Origin: CAZNKU01 sp045541135
GTDB lineage: Bacteria > Bacillota > Clostridia > Monoglobales > Firm-18
Direction of reading: 5' to 3'
NCBI GenBank assembly: GCA_045541135.1
Contig: JAZQIO010000056.1
Location: 1 to 25,517 of the forward strand
Length of the DNA: 25,517 bases
Part shown: positions 25,477 to 25,517 of the stretch, piece by piece
Layout: each line of letters begins with the position of its first letter
How positions within the stretch are numbered: position 1 is the stretch's first letter
Made by a program: the position numbers and the translations under genes
The notes under the pieces: model-generated
The model's input: the letters and a program-made list of their open reading frames with translations, nothing else
Told to the model about the DNA's origin: nothing
Database searches by the model: none

Positions 25477-25511
25477 AATCCCAAGGAAAACATCGAATTT
25501 TCCTTGGGATT
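25477..25511. terminator. Hairpin terminator at the right edge
   Basis: A perfect 14-bp stem (25477-25490 with 25498-25511) with a 7-nt loop lies at the window end. Its core TCCCAAGGAAAA also occurs in the terminator at 16920. The tail is cut off or lacks a T-run, so the direction is unknown; the minus strand ends in TTTTATAC after the stem. Confidence 0.6.
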
Positions 25512-25517
25512 ACTTGC

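Noticed and set aside
1..25517. CRISPR array, tRNA or rRNA
   Set aside because: No regularly spaced identical repeats, no tRNA cloverleaf with a CCA end and no rRNA core words were found on reading both strands.

Overview
The window looks like chromosomal DNA from a low-GC, Gram-positive gut-type Clostridia (Eubacteriales-like). The evidence is AT-rich spacers, strong GGAGG-type ribosome binding sites, sigma-A promoters of the TTGAAA-17-TATAAT type, abundant hairpin-plus-U terminators, AraC regulators beside sugar operons, and a secreted protein carrying copper-amine-oxidase-like N-terminal domains. No rRNA, tRNA, CRISPR array, transposase or phage gene was seen.

Layout. (1) 222-4599, minus strand: a four-gene operon of M24 creatinase/peptidase-like protein, ASRT-family small protein, creatininase-family hydrolase and a GH20/GH67-like putative glycosidase, closed by a terminator at 182-209. 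A divergent AraC regulator lies at 4769-5641. (2) 5685-8534, minus: an MFS transporter and an ADP-ribosylglycohydrolase-family protein, with their own consensus promoter at 8568-8596. (3) 8656-13700, minus: AraC regulator, metallophosphoesterase and a 1027-aa GH106-like protein, ended by a terminator at 8607-8639. A colinear paralogue of the GH106-like protein (1036 aa) is transcribed divergently at 13799-16909. The shared promoter region carries an inverted repeat over a -35 box. (4) 16977-19031: an XRE regulator, a divergent unrecognised 76-aa gene and a secreted three-part nuclease. (5) 19065-19816: non-coding sequence with internal repeats. (6) 19817-24437, minus: a 1069-aa DUF5107/TPR protein followed by three damaged genes (aldose-epimerase fragment, frameshifted Gfo/Idh/MocA oxidoreductase, two-piece remnant). 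A third AraC regulator is divergent at 24549-25331.

Working together. The region reads as a set of small AraC-controlled catabolic islands for glycosides or modified sugars. None of the glycosidase-like proteins has a signal peptide, so the substrates are probably small and imported before cleavage; the MFS protein is the only transporter seen. The metallophosphoesterase, ADP-ribosylglycohydrolase-like and creatininase/M24-like proteins suggest substrates with phosphoryl, N-glycosidic or amide decorations, but this is inference.

The least conventional parts are the operon that pairs an ASRT protein (no rhodopsin nearby) with an M24 protein lacking key metal ligands, the frameshift at an A7 tract in the oxidoreductase, and the serial decay of the end of the DUF5107 operon.
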